A stretch of 7,033 nt of DNA from positions 1-7,033 of the forward strand of contig JBKJUK010000214.1 of NCBI GenBank assembly GCA_046590705.1. The letters are read 5' to 3'. The position numbers and the translations under genes were made by a program. The stretch's first letter is position 1, and each line of letters opens with the position of its first letter. The notes under the pieces were generated by a model. That model was given only the letters and a program-made list of their open reading frames with translations, was not told the origin of the DNA and made no database searches. Shown one piece after another: positions 6,077 to 7,033 of the stretch. This DNA is from JBKJUK01 sp046590705 (lineage in GTDB: Bacteria > Acidobacteriota > Thermoanaerobaculia > Gp7-AA8).

Positions 6077-7033
6077 TTACCGGTACAGCCAGACTCGCAA
6101 TAGAGAAATCAACTGCTGTGCATCGATAGGCTTGGTGATGTAATCGGAAGCGCCGGCCTGCAGGCACTTCTCGCGATCGCCCTTCATGGCTTTAGCCGTC
6201 AGTGCCAGGATAGGCAGATCAACGAAGTCATCGATCTTACGAATCTGACGCATGGCCTCGTAACCGTCCATCTCCGGCATCATCACGTCCATCAGAACGA
6301 TGTCGATATCGTCCCGACTCTTGAGAATCTCAATGCCATCGATACCGCTCTCCGCGTACACCACTTCCATTTTGTGGCGCTCGAGCAGGCTGGTGAGCGC
6401 GTAAATGTTCCGCATGTCGTCGTCTACGATCAGTGCTTTCTTCGACGCCAGAACCGGATCGCTTTCGTGCAGCTGCTCGAGAATCTGACGCTTCGATTCC
6501 GGAAGATTGGCCTCGATGCGATGCAGGAACAATGCAGTCTCATCGAGCAGACGGTCCGGCGAGCGGACATCCTTGATGATGATGGCGTCGGCCATCCGCT
6601 TGAGTTCAGTCTCTTCCTTCTTGGTGAGCTCGCGACCGGTGTAGACGATGATGGGGAGGTCCTTGAGTCCGAGATCTTTCTGCATCTTGTCGATCAGATC
6701 GAAGCCGCTCATGTCCGGAAGCCCGAGGTCGAGAACCACGCAATCGAACTTCCTCTGCTGCAGAATCGCCAGGGCCTCCTCGCCTGTTGAAACCGACGAG
6801 ACGTCAACATCACCGTCGCTCACCAGTTCCATGATGGCGTTTCTCTGGGTCTCGTTGTCTTCGATGATCAGCAGGCTCTTGTTCTTTCCCAGGAAACCTT
6901 CCATGTTGGCGAAGGCCTGATCGAGTGCTTCTTTAGTCACTGGCTTCTCGAGGTGAGCGAAAGCCCCGAGCTTCAGACCTCGAGCTGCACCTTGATCTTC
7001 TGCCGAAATGATGTGCACCGGGATGTGGCGGGT
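6077..7033 (-). CDS. Multi-receiver protein, probably the C-terminal end of a hybrid sensor histidine kinase (5' end outside window)
   Basis: The frame is open to the right-hand edge, giving 318 visible residues; the GTG at 7018 is only an internal codon. The visible part holds the end of one receiver and two complete receivers. REC1 shows only its last part, with the Ser/Ala switch 'HIISA' and the conserved Lys of 'LEKPV' (visible residue 30). REC2 (about 50-175) has E58-D59, phosphoacceptor D102 ('VVLDLGLPDMSG'), T132 and K154. REC3 (about 196-315) is fully canonical, with D204-D205, D249 ('LMDVMMPEMDGYEAM'), T279 and K301 ('TKP'). Three C-terminal receivers in a row are typical of large hybrid sensor kinases with HAMP or GAF input and a HisKA-HATPase core; that N-terminal part is inferred, not seen. 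It is the first visible gene of the operon, and its stop is 3 nt before cheR. The receivers could pass phosphate to, or compete with, the downstream kinase. Confidence 0.88.
   Translation of the reverse strand, partial: TRHIPVHIISAEDQGAARGLKLGAFAHLEKPVTKEALDQAFANMEGFLGKNKSLLIIEDNETQRNAIMELVSDGDVDVSSVSTGEEALAILQQRKFDCVVLDLGLPDMSGFDLIDKMQKDLGLKDLPIIVYTGRELTKKEETELKRMADAIIIKDVRSPDRLLDETALFLHRIEANLPESKRQILEQLHESDPVLASKKALIVDDDMRNIYALTSLLERHKMEVVYAESGIDGIEILKSRDDIDIVLMDVMMPEMDGYEAMRQIRKIDDFVDLPILALTAKAMKGDREKCLQAGASDYITKPIDAQQLISLLRVWLYR

Noticed and set aside
6374..6790. 138-codon open frame on the + strand
   Set aside because: It is antisense to two canonical receiver domains, so the frame is best explained by codon bias in the real gene.
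1400..7033. Interpretation as a standard chemotaxis operon
   Set aside because: CheR and CheB are present, but no methyl-accepting receptor, CheA, CheW, CheY or motor-related gene can be seen, and the neighbours are hybrid kinases and an HD-GYP protein.
1..7033. CRISPR array, tRNA or rRNA genes, insertion sequence
   Set aside because: I saw no regularly spaced direct repeats, no cloverleaf-like sequence with a TTCGA arm in the non-coding parts, and no transposase-like protein on either strand.

Overview
The window is a moderately GC-rich bacterial chromosome segment. It is dense with two-component signalling genes and has one short convergent intergenic region. The organism is Gram-negative in type, because it encodes a lipoprotein with a typical lipobox and has hybrid histidine kinases. 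The intergenic palindrome with a 'TCATTCCGA ... GAGGAATCT' signature, together with kinases of the REC-PAS-HisKA type, reminds me of Acidobacteriota, Gemmatimonadota and similar soil phyla. This is a weak inference from memory, not a determination.

Layout, left to right. (1) Positions 2-466, + strand: the C-terminal end of an ATP-grasp ligase related to D-alanine--D-alanine ligase; its start lies outside the window. (2) Positions 467-789: non-coding, containing a nested palindromic element (507-685) and a rho-independent terminator (731-763) for the gene arriving from the right. (3) Positions 790-1278, - strand: a small fasciclin (FAS1) lipoprotein with its own strong ribosome binding site. 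(4) Positions 1400-7033, - strand: a tightly packed signalling operon. In transcription order (right to left) it encodes the C-terminal end of a protein with three tandem receiver domains (probably a large hybrid sensor kinase, cut by the window edge), a CheR-type methyltransferase, a stand-alone CheB-type methylesterase, a REC-PAS-HisKA-HATPase hybrid kinase, and a GAF/HD-GYP protein predicted to act on cyclic di-GMP.

How the operon may work. The junctions are 3 nt, a 4-nt ATGA overlap, 3 nt and about 40 nt, so the five genes are very probably co-transcribed and at least partly translationally coupled. No chemoreceptor, CheA or CheW is present in the visible part. The CheR/CheB pair therefore looks less like classical chemotaxis and more like a reversible methylation module attached to a multi-receiver phosphorelay. 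The HD-GYP protein at the end of the operon would be the output, lowering c-di-GMP. The fasciclin lipoprotein downstream could be a surface or adhesion partner, but it has a separate ribosome binding site and a 121-nt leader, so membership of the same transcript is not shown.

I see no insertion sequence, CRISPR array, tRNA or rRNA. The two most interesting items are the nested palindromic element at 507-685 and the receptor-less CheR/CheB-kinase-HD-GYP operon. The second resembles arrangements known from several phyla, but its methylation substrate is not evident.
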